DNA of 64,000 nt from Halobacillus litoralis. GTDB taxonomy: Bacteria; Bacillota; Bacilli; Bacillales; Halobacillaceae. Both the position numbers and the translations under genes were made by a program. A model generated the notes under the pieces. That model was not told the DNA's origin. It saw only the letters and a list, made by a program, of their open reading frames with translations, and did no database searches. Location of the stretch: positions 1 through 64,000 of the forward strand of contig NZ_WMFA01000008.1 of the NCBI RefSeq assembly GCF_009856445.1, written 5' to 3'. This document shows, piece after piece, positions 17,770 through 26,524 of the stretch (position 1 is the stretch's first letter; the number at the start of each line of letters is the position of its first letter).

Positions 17770-18219
17770 TTGAATTATAAATATAGCAACACAGAATTAT
17801 GGGGAAAAAAAGCGCGGGGTTCGTTGGTTAACATTTTCACAGGGGTATTACCGGTAGGAGTTTCACTGTATTTGCACGGCCGTGTCGAGCCATTTATCGT
17901 TTTCGGATCAGGTGTGATCTTTCTATTAGGGATTTGGCAAATGATTCACTATTACAAAATGCCTGAGCGAGATTATGTGCGCTTGGAAGATGATATCCTC
18001 GAGATTCGGCTGGGCATTGCAGATCCGAATACTCGTCTGGCAGATGAAGAAATTGAGCGTATCCAGCAAATGGATGATGTCATTTCTATAAAATCAGACA
18101 AAGGTGAGGAAGAGAACATTTACTTAGAAAACTTATCTGAAGAGGACGCAGAAGCTCTTTTAAACGAGTTAAAGCACTACTATGGAAACCGCATGCACAC
18201 AAGCGGTCATCCAGCTTGA
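17770..18219 (+). CDS. Two-pass membrane protein with cytoplasmic tail, unknown function
   Basis: 149 residues. TTG start with GAGGGTGA upstream. Two hydrophobic segments (about 20-36 and 42-60) are followed by a soluble acidic domain that could be a small PH-like beta fold (DYVRLEDDILEIRLGI ... IYLENLSEEDAEALLNELKHYYG); many bacterial proteins pair two membrane helices with such a domain. No catalytic motif. Confidence 0.65.
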   Translation: MNYKYSNTELWGKKARGSLVNIFTGVLPVGVSLYLHGRVEPFIVFGSGVIFLLGIWQMIHYYKMPERDYVRLEDDILEIRLGIADPNTRLADEEIERIQQMDDVISIKSDKGEEENIYLENLSEEDAEALLNELKHYYGNRMHTSGHPA

Positions 18220-18278
18220 TCTACCGTCATTTGAAGATGAAAGCACCTTACTGATTGAACAGAGAGAGGAATAAAAAG

Positions 18279-19040
18279 ATGAGTCAAACGACAGAACATA
18301 ACAGTAAAGCATGGGACAAGAAAGTGGAAGACGGGGTACGTTACACCCAAAGCGAAACCCCTGAAACAATCGAAAAAGCTCGTTGCGGCAAGTGGTCTAT
18401 CGGTGTGACCGCAGATCGTCAGGTGCCAAGAGATTGGTTTCCTGAATCGATCAAAGGCATAAAGATTCTCTGCCTCGCATCCGGAGGTGGCCAGCAAGGA
18501 CCGGTCCTAGCTGCCGCAGGTGCTGATGTTACGGTTTTTGATTTGTCAGAGAAACAACTGCAACAAGACGTGGAGGTAGCTCATCGAGAAGGGCTCGATT
18601 TGAAAACCGTTAAAGGGGATATGACAGATTTATCAGCATTTGCTGATGAAACCTTCGACCTCATTGTTCACCCTGTGGCCAACGTATTCATCGAAAATGT
18701 CCGCCCGGTATGGAAAGAAGCGGCACGTGTTTTGAAGGATAAAGGAACACTCATCTCAGGCTTTATGAATCCCGTCCTCTACTTGTTTAATGCAGAAAAA
18801 GAGGATGAAGGAAAGTTGGAAGTGGCACACAAGATTCCTTACTCCGCACTTGAAGAGGAAGAAGTGAGGGAAGGCGAAACGCTTGAGTTCGGCCACACAC
18901 TGGAAGATCAGCTTCAGGGACAGACAGATGCAGGGTTTGTCATTGCAGGAATCTATGAAGATGATTTCGGTGGAGGAAGAACCATCGATCATCACATTAA
19001 AACAATGCTCGCGACAAGAGCCGTTAAATTAAAGGTATAA
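18279..19040 (+). CDS. Class I SAM-dependent methyltransferase
   Basis: 253 residues. The Rossmann methyltransferase core is seen in motif I ILCLASGGGQQGPVLAAAG (about 63-81), the acidic residue ending strand 2 in VTVFDLSEKQL, and the post-I motif KGDMTDLS. The N terminus resembles the YxbB/Ubi-like cytosolic group. ATG at 18279 has GAGAGGA about 8 bp upstream; an in-frame ATG at 18255 was rejected. Substrate unknown. It stands 10 bp before the DUF3951 gene. Confidence 0.8.
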   Translation: MSQTTEHNSKAWDKKVEDGVRYTQSETPETIEKARCGKWSIGVTADRQVPRDWFPESIKGIKILCLASGGGQQGPVLAAAGADVTVFDLSEKQLQQDVEVAHREGLDLKTVKGDMTDLSAFADETFDLIVHPVANVFIENVRPVWKEAARVLKDKGTLISGFMNPVLYLFNAEKEDEGKLEVAHKIPYSALEEEEVREGETLEFGHTLEDQLQGQTDAGFVIAGIYEDDFGGGRTIDHHIKTMLATRAVKLKV

Positions 19041-19050
19041 GGGGCGGTTT

Positions 19051-19260
19051 ATGGTTTCAACAATCATTACGGTGTTGTTTTCCTGCTTAATCGTTGCCGT
19101 TGTACTACGCACCGCCTATCGTATGTTTGTGAAAAAACAGTACCCGGATAATTCCTACACACCATTCGATTATGTGAGCGGACAAACAGAAACGCCTTTT
19201 CATGAAGAAGATAGGGAAGAGGAAGAAGAAAATGACAAAACAGGGCAGCGTTATGACTAA
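19051..19260 (+). CDS. DUF3951-like small membrane protein
   Basis: 69 residues. One N-terminal membrane segment (3-23), then YPDNSYTPFDYVSGQT, which fits the small DUF3951 family (TPFDxIxGQ). The C-terminal tail is very acidic (EEDREEEEEND). Function unknown. Probably co-transcribed with the methyltransferase and ended by a hairpin that includes its last codons. Confidence 0.7.
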   Translation: MVSTIITVLFSCLIVAVVLRTAYRMFVKKQYPDNSYTPFDYVSGQTETPFHEEDREEEEENDKTGQRYD

Positions 19261-19278
19261 CGCCTGCCCTGTTTTTTT
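19240..19278 (+). terminator. Terminator after the DUF3951-like gene
   Basis: ACAGGGCAG (19240-19248) pairs with CTGCCCTGT (19264-19272), extended by CGTTA/TAACG inside, with a T7 tail. Confidence 0.85.
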
Positions 19279-19309
19279 AGACTTGAGTTATTAACGAATA
19301 TGCAGGCTT

Positions 19310-19500
19310 CTTGAAGACTCAGTTTCAAGTTAATGGGGATTCGTTGCTAAGTTAGGCGTCAGGGGTGTCTGGGAAGCAACTTGCTTTCCTGTGGGGGAGC
19401 GCCTGGCTTCCTCGGACTACGTCCTGAGGGATCTCGCCTGCCTCCTTTCTCCCACGGGAGTCTCGCAGCTTCCCAACTACCCCTTTGCCAAGCAGAAGTT
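19310..19500. repeat. Dispersed palindromic (MITE-like) repeat, copy 2, near full length
   Basis: It begins CTTGAAGACTCAGTTTC (19310-19326). Two complementary arms are visible: CAGGGGTGTCTGGGAAGC against GCTTCCCAACTACCCCTTTG, and CCTGTGGGGGAG against CTCCCACGGG, around a small inner hairpin CCTCGGACTACGTCCTGAGG. It could fold into a long imperfect stem. No open frame with a ribosome site. Shares blocks with 122-238 and 19630-19739. Confidence 0.8.
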
Positions 19501-19629
19501 CTCTTCACAAATCCTGAACTATAGAACATAAAGCGCTTATAACAAGCTTTTCCATTCATAAAAGCGATAATATACATAATGTTCTACTTTCCATACAAGA
19601 TAAAAGCTTCCTTTTCCGGGCGTGGTTTC

Positions 19630-19739
19630 GAGATACTCATATAGCAAAGGGGCGGAGGGGAATGGCGCTCCCGCGGAAAGCGAGCTATTCCCCGCAGCAC
19701 CCACCCTCTCAATAAAAGTCCCGAAACTGAGTCTTCAAG
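19630..19739. repeat. Dispersed palindromic repeat, copy 3, half element in inverse orientation
   Basis: It ends in GAAACTGAGTCTTCAAG (19723-19739), the exact 17-bp reverse complement of the start of copy 2. It carries the CCGCGGAAAGCGAGC and TTCCCCGCAGCACCC blocks of one arm. With copy 2 it bounds a 430-bp stretch (19310-19739) flanked by perfect inverted repeats. From 19500 to 19630 nothing else is recognisable. Confidence 0.75.
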
Positions 19740-19828
19740 AATAGGGAGCTTTTATAACATAAGAAACTTATTGAAAGAAGGAGTTTCTAGCATTTGGTGG
19801 AATACGTATATCGATAGGAGGACGTATC

Positions 19829-20230
19829 ATGAACCATTCACTAATCCGAGTAGGAACCATTTACTTACCCGTCCAGGAAGTTGATAGATCCGCAGTCTGG
19901 TATAAAGAAAAGCTTGGAGCAGTCATCCATTATCAGGATGAGCAGAAAGCAATCATCGGCTTAGCGGACATCAGTATTTTCTTGGTAAAGTCATCACCGG
20001 AACAAACATCCAACTTTGTAGATGAGGATGGTAGCGATCGATTTGCTATCACGTTTGAAGTGGATGGAAAAGAAGCTTTGAGGTCTTTACAGAAGGAATT
20101 AAAAGACAAAGGCGTCGAAGTGGGAGAAATCGAAGACAGGGGTCACCCTGGTTTGAATTTTGTATTTGAGGATGTAAACGGAAATCGTTTGGATGTCTGG
20201 AGTGAGTTAAGTCCTGATTATGGAGGATGA
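19829..20230 (+). CDS. VOC-superfamily (glyoxalase/bleomycin-resistance fold) protein
   Basis: 133 residues with two beta-alpha-beta-beta-beta repeats: IYLPVQEVDRSAVWYKEKLGAVIHYQ, then DEDGSDRFAITFEVD and HPGLNFVFEDVNGNRLDVWSE. The C-terminal Glu of the metal site type is replaced by Asp-Val-Trp, so metal binding is uncertain. AGGAGG sits upstream of ATG. It could be a small-molecule binding or resistance protein. It stands alone between the repeat cluster and the UPF0060 gene. Confidence 0.75.
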   Translation: MNHSLIRVGTIYLPVQEVDRSAVWYKEKLGAVIHYQDEQKAIIGLADISIFLVKSSPEQTSNFVDEDGSDRFAITFEVDGKEALRSLQKELKDKGVEVGEIEDRGHPGLNFVFEDVNGNRLDVWSELSPDYGG

Positions 20231-20303
20231 TACTTGTTGGCTTGTGACAGGTAGGTGAATCCCCTTAAAATTTATAGATACCGTTGTTACAGGAGGGATC
20301 GTA

Positions 20304-20630
20304 ATGATCCAGGCATTCGTTTTATTTCTACTAGCAGGAGTAGCTGAAATCGGAGGAGGGTATTTGATTTGGCTCGCTATCCGTGAAGGGAAGCCGCTTT
20401 CCTGGGGGATTGCCGGAGGATTCACCCTTGCCTTGTACGGGGTGATCGCTACGTTTCAAAGCTTCCCATCCTTTGGTCGTGTGTACGCCGCCTATGGCGG
20501 GGTGTTCATCATTCTTTCTGTGTTGTGGGGTTGGGGCGTGGACCGTAAGACCCCTGATTTTTATGACTGGATTGGTGCGGGGATATGCCTTATAGGCGTA
20601 TGTGTCATGTTATTTGCGCCAAGACAATAG
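20304..20630 (+). CDS. UPF0060 (YnfA family) membrane protein
   Basis: 108 residues, four membrane segments, family signature [18 protein letters not shown] near residue 15 and [16 protein letters not shown] near 62. Related to small multidrug resistance transporters; function not firmly known. ACAGGAGGG precedes ATG. A decayed hydrolase gene follows immediately. Confidence 0.88.
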   Translation: MIQAFVLFLLAGVAEIGGGYLIWLAIREGKPLSWGIAGGFTLALYGVIATFQSFPSFGRVYAAYGGVFIILSVLWGWGVDRKTPDFYDWIGAGICLIGVCVMLFAPRQ

Positions 20631-20633
20631 GAG

Positions 20634-21004
20634 ATGAGAACAGAATGTAGATTACTAAGGATCTTGAAGCAGAAAGTGGGCCGTAACGAATGGAATGAAG
20701 AAGTTAAACAAGCATTACACTACATGGGTTATCGTCCGAAAAGCTTCCTTGCAGCGTATGAATACTATCAATACGCTAGAGAAGTGCAAGGATATTGAAG
20801 GAAGCCCAGCCCTTATAACAATCTCTGCCAGTGGTTGTCATTAGCGCTAATCATCCTTCTGAACATTGGCGGGAGTATCAGCAGTTATTAGTAGAACTGA
20901 CCCTGTGCACAGATCAGGTTTTCGCTGATACCGGCCACGCTGTTCATTTAGAGAACCCGGACCTCATCGTTGGTAAGGTTTTTAAACTAATCCAACAAAC
21001 TTAA
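20634..21004 (+). pseudogene. Decayed alpha/beta-hydrolase gene, C-terminal part only
   Basis: Two pieces in different frames read as parts of one hydrolase. Frame A (to the stop at 20796-20798) gives ALHYMGYRPKSFLAAYEYYQYAREVQ. Frame B (20828-21004) gives PVVVISANHPSEHWREYQQ, then DTGHAVHLENPDLIV and a normal stop. The latter has the family's C-terminal catalytic-His motif (GHAVHLENPD). A stop and frameshift lie between, and the N-terminal half with the nucleophile elbow is missing. So 20634-21004 is a remnant, not a working gene. Confidence 0.68.
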
Positions 21005-21024
21005 CGAAAAAATCAGTTGCATAG

Positions 21025-22161
21025 TTAAGGGCGCTCTTCGGATCGTTCTTCTGGCTTCTGGAAGAACGTATGCTTTGTTTGGGAGGCGAACTCGATTTCT
21101 TCCATCGTCCGGCAATACACGGATTCAATATCTCCACTCAATTCCTTAGCATCCTTTTTCATCAAATCCAGTACGTGTACACTCTTGAACCAATCCCCTG
21201 TCTCCGCTTCTGCATGGACCCAATCCTCCCACACAATCTCAAGCCTGGGACTGTAAATTTTAGGACCGTTCTGCTTTCGTTTGCATGGGCTCACGGTCAT
21301 TTCATGAACATGCCCTGGTGGTGTTTCGTTGATATCATTGAACAGCTGCGGCCAATAATCCTTACGCGAGCCTGTGTGTGCATGAGCAGAGCACCATTGA
21401 ACTATTTGATCTAAGCGTGACCGAACACCATAAAGAAGCTCATAAAGGGATCTACCGAGGAGAATGCGTTCATCCACGGCTGAAAAGTGGTGGACTGTTC
21501 CACCTACAAGGTGTATCTTTTGCTGAATGGGGGTCACATAAGGGAAAAGGATATGGTTCATGGAAAGCACATCTTGAAGCTTGAACATCACTTTATCCAT
21601 AACAGTCGCCATATACAGGTGATTTCTTATGACCCGATTTTCGATATAATGCTGTTCATTTACAATCAGCGCTTTAGTTAGTTCTTCACTGTTTCTGTTT
21701 TTCCAATAGCGTTCCCAAAAAGGCCTCATGAATTTGGAAACATTCAACGCATCTAATAGGTGGTAGAGAGGGCGGCCATGCTTCAAGCTGGCATCATACA
21801 ACAATAGTTGTGGATAGGCATCTTGAAAAATGAGCCAGTTTCCCCGTTCTAAGAAAACGAAAAAGTCTGTTCCTTCCTTTCCTGTCAAAAGCTTTGGCAG
21901 GTATTCACCCTTCAGGTCAGTCATGTTCCAGCCGGCGTTTCTAGATACAAGGTGGGCGAGCAATGCCCAATGAATCTCAGGATGCTTTTGAAAAAAATGA
22001 AGGTACGCCATCGTACGTGTAACGTTATTCCGATTTTTCTCCTGAGTGATTCTCCTGATTTCCCTCACCAGTGTTTCTTCCTCCGTCGTCAATGAAGACG
22101 GGGTTGACTTCAATGCGGCCTTCAGGTCTTTTTTCAGCATGCGCCACTTGGATGAAAACAC
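21025..22161 (-). CDS. DUF2515 protein (YppC-like)
   Basis: 378 residues, matching the Bacillus YppC family in length and in segments such as NRNNVTRTMAYLHFFQKHPEIHWALLAHLVSRNAGWNMTD (about 43-82; conserved N-R-T-x-A-Y and H-x-x-R-N-x-G). No membrane segment, no known catalytic motif. GTG at 22161 has an ideal AGGAGGTG 8 bp upstream. In other Bacillus genomes yppC lies elsewhere (near recU/ponA), so the setting is not conserved. Function unknown. Confidence 0.78.
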   Translation of the reverse strand: MFSSKWRMLKKDLKAALKSTPSSLTTEEETLVREIRRITQEKNRNNVTRTMAYLHFFQKHPEIHWALLAHLVSRNAGWNMTDLKGEYLPKLLTGKEGTDFFVFLERGNWLIFQDAYPQLLLYDASLKHGRPLYHLLDALNVSKFMRPFWERYWKNRNSEELTKALIVNEQHYIENRVIRNHLYMATVMDKVMFKLQDVLSMNHILFPYVTPIQQKIHLVGGTVHHFSAVDERILLGRSLYELLYGVRSRLDQIVQWCSAHAHTGSRKDYWPQLFNDINETPPGHVHEMTVSPCKRKQNGPKIYSPRLEIVWEDWVHAEAETGDWFKSVHVLDLMKKDAKELSGDIESVYCRTMEEIEFASQTKHTFFQKPEERSEERP

Positions 22162-22403
22162 TTCCTTCTCACCTCCTACTCTGAATATATTTCTGAAACG
22201 ATTGCAACATGATTAACTTAGTATTTGACCTCTATCCTTCTCTATGTAAAAAAAGGAAGGAATTTCAAAACAGGTAGCGAATTTTAAGAGAAGGAGGAGC
22301 GAGATGGGATTCAGAGAGGGATGAAAATGGTCGGTTCTTAACCTGGTTGGACAGTCATTCGGAGGAAAGGGTCTGTTGAAAAATCCATTTAGGAGGGAAT
22401 CAT

Positions 22404-23039
22404 ATGGAGCAACGTGTGATGTGGAATCATTTGGAGTCGGCTGGGGCGGAACATTTAACTTTGAGAACGTTCACCAATCACATGGAGGTACAAGGAACGG
22501 TATTGCTTGTTGATCAGGGAGTGCCGCACCATCTTTCTTATGAGTTGAAGCTCGGATTGGATTGGAAGACCAAAAAGGTGAAGGTTTATCAAGATCAGGA
22601 GAGGGAACCTTTTGTTGTCCAGGCGGAAAATCAGGATAAATGGTGGATCAATGGAAAATACGATGAGAACCTGGATGGTGCGACGAACGTCGATATGACC
22701 ATTACTCCTTTTTCGAACACCTTGCCGATCAATCGTGTGACTTGGCATGTAGGAGAACGACGGACGTTCAAAATGGTTTTTATCGATGTATTAAGGAAAG
22801 AAGTATGTCCACTGCTCCAAGTATACACGTATCTAGGAGACAACGATGGCTATAGGATTTTTCAATACCGTTGTAGAGATTATGAGACCGCTTTAGTCAT
22901 TGATGAACAAGGTTGGGTCGTTGAATATCCTGGTGTCTTCGAACGCAGAGCTCTTCTTACGAATGGTAACCGGAGGATAGAAAAACAACCGCAGCCTTTA
23001 CTAGCCAATGCCCCCTCAGGATCGGAAGGGTTTTATTGA
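22404..23039 (+). CDS. Putative glycolipid-binding protein (DUF1089)
   Basis: 211 residues, beta-rich. Segments VMWNHLESAGAEHLTL, WWINGKYDENLDGATNVDMTITPFSNTLPINRV and YRCRDYETALVIDEQGWVVEYPGVFERR fit the glycolipid-binding family (PF06475). No signal peptide. ATG has TAGGAGGG at about 8 bp. Monocistronic, ended by the hairpin at 23090. The 240 bp upstream (22162-22403) hold no gene. Confidence 0.8.
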   Translation: MEQRVMWNHLESAGAEHLTLRTFTNHMEVQGTVLLVDQGVPHHLSYELKLGLDWKTKKVKVYQDQEREPFVVQAENQDKWWINGKYDENLDGATNVDMTITPFSNTLPINRVTWHVGERRTFKMVFIDVLRKEVCPLLQVYTYLGDNDGYRIFQYRCRDYETALVIDEQGWVVEYPGVFERRALLTNGNRRIEKQPQPLLANAPSGSEGFY

Positions 23040-23089
23040 AATTTGTAAGGGTGTTCTTGGTTTTTAAAATAAAACATGTCACATAGAAG

Positions 23090-23123
23090 CGTAATGAAGA
23101 GGAATTCTTCATTACGTTTTTTT
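23090..23123 (+). terminator. Terminator after the glycolipid-binding gene
   Basis: CGTAATGAAGA (23090-23100) pairs with TCTTCATTACG (23106-23116), followed by T7. Confidence 0.9.
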
Positions 23124-23230
23124 CTGTGTGAAGTGATCCATTATCAAAGTTCTGGGTATTTGACTTGCACACAAAAAAAGCCCAGTTTTCATAGGATAGG
23201 TTGATGACTTCTAAAAGGAGGTTGATTGGG

Positions 23231-24157
23231 TTGTATCGGAATCAATATGGATATACATTTAACCCTTATGGGTATGATGGTTACTTTCGCGTCCAAAGTG
23301 ACCAATCAATCGTCAAAGATATTGAAAAAGCGATTAACGGGGAGTACAGTGCGATTGCCTGCTACAATAAATTGGCTGATTTAGCTCCTACACAGCAGGC
23401 AAGACAGCAGATTTATGAGATTCGTCAGGATGAAATCCGTCACTACGAGGCTTTCACTAATATTTATAAGCAACTGACTGGAAAACAACCCTCCCCGAAA
23501 ATCGATGCCCCTTGCTCGGAACAATACAGGGAAGGGATAGATGCAGCGTTTATTGATGAACAAAAGACGACGGACTTCTATCATGAAATAGAACGGAAAG
23601 CGCAGGATCTTTCCATCAAAGAAACGTTCCGCCAGGCGGCGGCTGATGAGCAGAACCATGCGGTATGGTTTCTTTATTTTCTTTCGTTTCCCAAAAAGGA
23701 TCGTGCCCAGATCAGACAGCAGGATTATGGGGCAACAGGTGCTTTAAATGCTTCTTCATTAACATTCCAAGACATGTTGACTTATGCCATCCAGGATGAA
23801 TACCTTGCTCAGGCCCGGTATGATGCTATCAGAAGGGAATTTGGTGATATCCAGACGTTCGTCCGTATACAGGAAGCGGAGAAGCGGCACATCACTGCTC
23901 TGAATACACTTTTCACAAGGTATCAATTTCCTATACCGTCCGATAATGCCAGTCAATATGTAATCACTCCTGACAGTGTCAAAGCGGCATATGCTGCTGG
24001 TGTGCAGGGGGAAATCGAAAACATTTCCATGTATGAGAAGTTCTTATTGTATGAGTTGCCAGAGGATGCGAGAACTGTTTTTACACAGTTAAGGAATGCA
24101 TCATTGAATCACCTCGCAGCCTTCCGGCGAGGTCTTGCACGTTTTGAAGATTCATAA
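23231..24157 (+). CDS. Ferritin-like double-domain protein (rubrerythrin/DUF2202 type)
   Basis: 308 residues starting at TTG with AAAAGGAGG 9 bp upstream. Two four-helix ferritin-like units: first EKAINGEYSAIACYNKLA with EIRQDEIRHYEAF and ADEQNHAVWF; second QDEYLAQARYDAIRREFGD with EAEKRHITALNTLF and a closing ENISMYEKFLL ... LNHLAAFRRG. Repeated E-x-x-Y and E-x-x-H pairs provide di-iron-type ligands. The second unit resembles DUF2202. It could protect against oxidative stress or be a spore-associated protein; the tyrosine/asparagine-rich N terminus (YRNQYGYTFNPYGYDGY) is unusual. Not linked to an operon. Confidence 0.75.
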   Translation: MYRNQYGYTFNPYGYDGYFRVQSDQSIVKDIEKAINGEYSAIACYNKLADLAPTQQARQQIYEIRQDEIRHYEAFTNIYKQLTGKQPSPKIDAPCSEQYREGIDAAFIDEQKTTDFYHEIERKAQDLSIKETFRQAAADEQNHAVWFLYFLSFPKKDRAQIRQQDYGATGALNASSLTFQDMLTYAIQDEYLAQARYDAIRREFGDIQTFVRIQEAEKRHITALNTLFTRYQFPIPSDNASQYVITPDSVKAAYAAGVQGEIENISMYEKFLLYELPEDARTVFTQLRNASLNHLAAFRRGLARFEDS

Positions 24158-24297
24158 GAGCTGCATGACAGCTCTCTTTACATAAGTCTTTGAACCCATC
24201 AGAAGCAAATGCCTGTGGACTGCGGAAAAATCATCTGTTTGTGTACACGGATATAAATCGACTATTGATGTAGAACAGTATTACAATTAGAATAATA

Positions 24298-24311
24298 TGT
24301 AAGCGCTTAAT
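24298..24311. promoter_or_regulatory. Partial cre (CcpA) site before the acyl-CoA synthetase gene
   Basis: TGTAAGCGCTTAAT fits the core of TGWAANCGNTNWCA but misses the last two positions. It is followed at once by TATAAT (24312-24317). Carbon catabolite control of fatty acid use would make sense, but the match is incomplete. The rest of 24158-24338 shows nothing recognisable. Confidence 0.4.
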
Positions 24312-24338
24312 TATAATATTAAAGGGAGAGGGTATCCG

Positions 24339-25913
24339 ATGCATGTTCCATTGATATTGACAGAGTTTCTGGACAGAGCGGTACAGTTATATGGGGAGAA
24401 ACCGGCGATCATTGATGATGATTGGACTTTGACTTACCGGGAATTGAACGCTCGCGTCAATCAGTTATCAAGAGGGCTTGAATCTTTGGGAGTAAAGAAA
24501 GGGGACAAGGTTGCTTATCTAGCTCCGAATTCGACGGAGATGCTGGAAGGGTTCTATGGTGTCTTTCAACTGGGGGCGGTGATGACTCCGTTAAATACAA
24601 GATTGAAACCGGCAGACTATCGATTCATTTTAGAGCACAGTGAAAGTAAAGTGCTTCTCGTCGATCATACTCTCCTGCCGCTGGTGCAAGAGGTTGTACA
24701 AGGGCTTCCTTCTATAGAAAAAGTGATAGTTCATGGGGATTCTTCCAGTGAAGGGTATGAGTCGTGGCTCACCCAGTTTTCATCCGACCGTTTTGAACGG
24801 GAGCATGTAGAAGAGACAGACATCGCCTCTTTACTCTATACGAGTGGAACGACGGGAAATCCTAAGGGGGTATTGTTAAGTCATCGCTCCAACTATCTCC
24901 ATGCTTTATCATCCATGCATCACCTAAGGGTTACGGATCAGGATACTCTCCTCCATGTGCTGCCTATGTTCCATGTCAACGGCTGGGGATCTCCTTTTTA
25001 TTATACGGCGAATGGTGCCACACAAGTGATGCTTCGAAAAACAGATCCTGAATTGATCCTGGATAAAGTAGAGGAGCACCAAGTTTCCGTGCTACATATG
25101 GCGCCGACTGTATTAAACATGGTGATCGGCGCTTACGAAGAGAAGCGGCCATCCATTGATCAGGACGTAAGAGTCGTGATCGCCGGTTCTGCTCCGCCGC
25201 CGGCGTTTGTCCGTAAAGTGGAGGAAGATTTGAAATGGAAATTCATTCAGGTGTACGGGATGACGGAAATCTCACCGCTCATTACTACCTCGGAACTTCG
25301 GTCGATGGACATCGATCGGCCAGCGGAAGAACGTTACCGGTTGAAAGCAAAGGCTGGTTACAGCATGATCGGCAGCCAGGTGAAGGTCGTAGATGAGCTG
25401 GGAGATGAAGTTCCGAGTGATGGAATATCCATTGGGGAAATCGTAACAAAATCAAACAACGTGATGGAAGGGTATTATAAAAACGTGGAAGCGACCAATG
25501 AGACGATAAGGGATGGGTGGCTTCATACGGGAGATATGGCAGTGGTTGATGAGGGCGGGAATATTGAAATCGTCGATCGTAAAAAAGATGTGATCATAAG
25601 CGGAGGAGAAAACATATCTTCCATCGAGGTGGAGGCGGCCTTATACGAACACCCTTCCATACTTGAAGCTGCTGTTGTAGCTGTGCCAGATGAAAAGTGG
25701 GGCGAGGTACCCCATGCGGTAGTGGTGGTGAAAGAAGGAGAAATCCTCTCTGAAGAAGAAGTGATTCTTTTTTGCCGGGAGAAATTGGCGCATTTCAAAG
25801 CACCAAAGAGTGTATCTTTTATCGAAGAATTACCAAAGACTGCGTCTGGAAAGATCCAGAAAGTCATTATCCGCAAGAAGTTTTGGAAAGACCATAATCG
25901 AATGATCAATTAA
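24339..25913 (+). CDS. AMP-forming acyl-CoA synthetase
   Basis: 524 residues of the ANL superfamily; activates a carboxylic acid to acyl-AMP and then acyl-CoA. The P-loop-like motif YTSGTTGNPKG lies near 167-177, the A5 motif QVYGMTEISPL near 306, the hinge GWLHTGDMAVVDEGG near 394, and A10 PKTASGKIQK near 503 with the catalytic Lys. The length fits medium/long-chain fatty acid ligases of the YngI/LcfB type. No beta-oxidation genes adjoin. Strong AAGGGAGAGG site. A terminator follows. Confidence 0.9.
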   Translation: MHVPLILTEFLDRAVQLYGEKPAIIDDDWTLTYRELNARVNQLSRGLESLGVKKGDKVAYLAPNSTEMLEGFYGVFQLGAVMTPLNTRLKPADYRFILEHSESKVLLVDHTLLPLVQEVVQGLPSIEKVIVHGDSSSEGYESWLTQFSSDRFEREHVEETDIASLLYTSGTTGNPKGVLLSHRSNYLHALSSMHHLRVTDQDTLLHVLPMFHVNGWGSPFYYTANGATQVMLRKTDPELILDKVEEHQVSVLHMAPTVLNMVIGAYEEKRPSIDQDVRVVIAGSAPPPAFVRKVEEDLKWKFIQVYGMTEISPLITTSELRSMDIDRPAEERYRLKAKAGYSMIGSQVKVVDELGDEVPSDGISIGEIVTKSNNVMEGYYKNVEATNETIRDGWLHTGDMAVVDEGGNIEIVDRKKDVIISGGENISSIEVEAALYEHPSILEAAVVAVPDEKWGEVPHAVVVVKEGEILSEEEVILFCREKLAHFKAPKSVSFIEELPKTASGKIQKVIIRKKFWKDHNRMIN

Positions 25914-25926
25914 AGAATGTTCCATT

Positions 25927-25954
25927 AGCCTAAAGCTGCTGCTTTAGGCTTTTC
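25927..25954 (+). terminator. Terminator after the acyl-CoA synthetase gene
   Basis: AGCCTAAAGC (25927-25936) pairs with GCTTTAGGCT (25941-25950), with a short T tail. Confidence 0.85.
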
Positions 25955-26071
25955 TAGTTATGAACAGCTTCTAATCGAATTCAGCAGGTGGTGGGCTAGG
26001 CATAAGCCCTTTTTCTGGAAAAGGGACTCATTTTCTGCTTAAATATTCATTGGTAACAAGAGGTTTACTTG

Positions 26072-26099
26072 TTGACATACATACCGCGCAGGGTATAAA
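26072..26099 (+). promoter_or_regulatory. Sigma-A promoter with CsoR/CstR-like operator
   Basis: TTGACA (26072-26077), a 16-bp spacer and TATAAA (26094-26099). The spacer carries ATACC-N6-GGTAT (26081-26096), the arm sequence and spacing of CsoR/CstR-family operators. Those proteins repress copper or persulfide genes; rhodanese genes downstream favour the persulfide-sensing CstR class. No csoR/cstR gene is in the window. Confidence 0.65.
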
Positions 26100-26131
26100 A
26101 TGATCTTAGTTCAAGACAAAGGAGGAACATC

Positions 26132-26512
26132 ATGTCATTCGTGTTGATCGTAACGTTAATCGTGGGGACGGGGCTCTTCATCCTTCATAGATACTTGCCG
26201 GCTTCCCATGTCAAAAAGATGGATATGTCCGAAGTAACGTCTGAAGATGGCATGGTCGTTCCCGTTGATACGAGAGATTATCAAACGTCATCTCAAGATA
26301 AATTGGCGCACGCTGTTTGTCTGCCACTGGCTTATTTAGAAAGACATCATCAAGATATACCACAGCGGCCGATTGTACTCATTTGTTCAGATGAAGTTGA
26401 AAAGAATTTGGCAGCAAGACTACTGAAGAGAAAAGGGTATGAAGTGATTGGTTATACCATTCCAACCCAGCACCAGGAGTGCCGGGCGATGCCATGTATG
26501 ATTGAAAAATAA
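26132..26512 (+). CDS. Membrane-anchored rhodanese-like protein, atypical active loop
   Basis: 126 residues: an N-terminal membrane segment (1-20) and a rhodanese-like domain. The active-site Cys is at residue 85 in VLICSDEVEK, but the usual CxxGxR loop is absent; the neighbouring gene has it (CQSGMRS). The substrate-cradling VDxR segment is present as VDTRDY. A Cys-x4-Cys (QECRAMPCMIEK) sits at the very C terminus. So this may be a persulfide carrier or a partner of the next protein rather than a standard sulfurtransferase. ATG with GGAGG upstream; 12 bp before the second rhodanese. Confidence 0.72.
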   Translation: MSFVLIVTLIVGTGLFILHRYLPASHVKKMDMSEVTSEDGMVVPVDTRDYQTSSQDKLAHAVCLPLAYLERHHQDIPQRPIVLICSDEVEKNLAARLLKRKGYEVIGYTIPTQHQECRAMPCMIEK

Positions 26513-26524
26513 GAGGTGAAACAT

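Noticed and set aside
24298-24311. Strong claim of CcpA control of the acyl-CoA synthetase gene
   Set aside because: The cre core matches but the last two consensus positions fail; kept as a low-confidence feature only.
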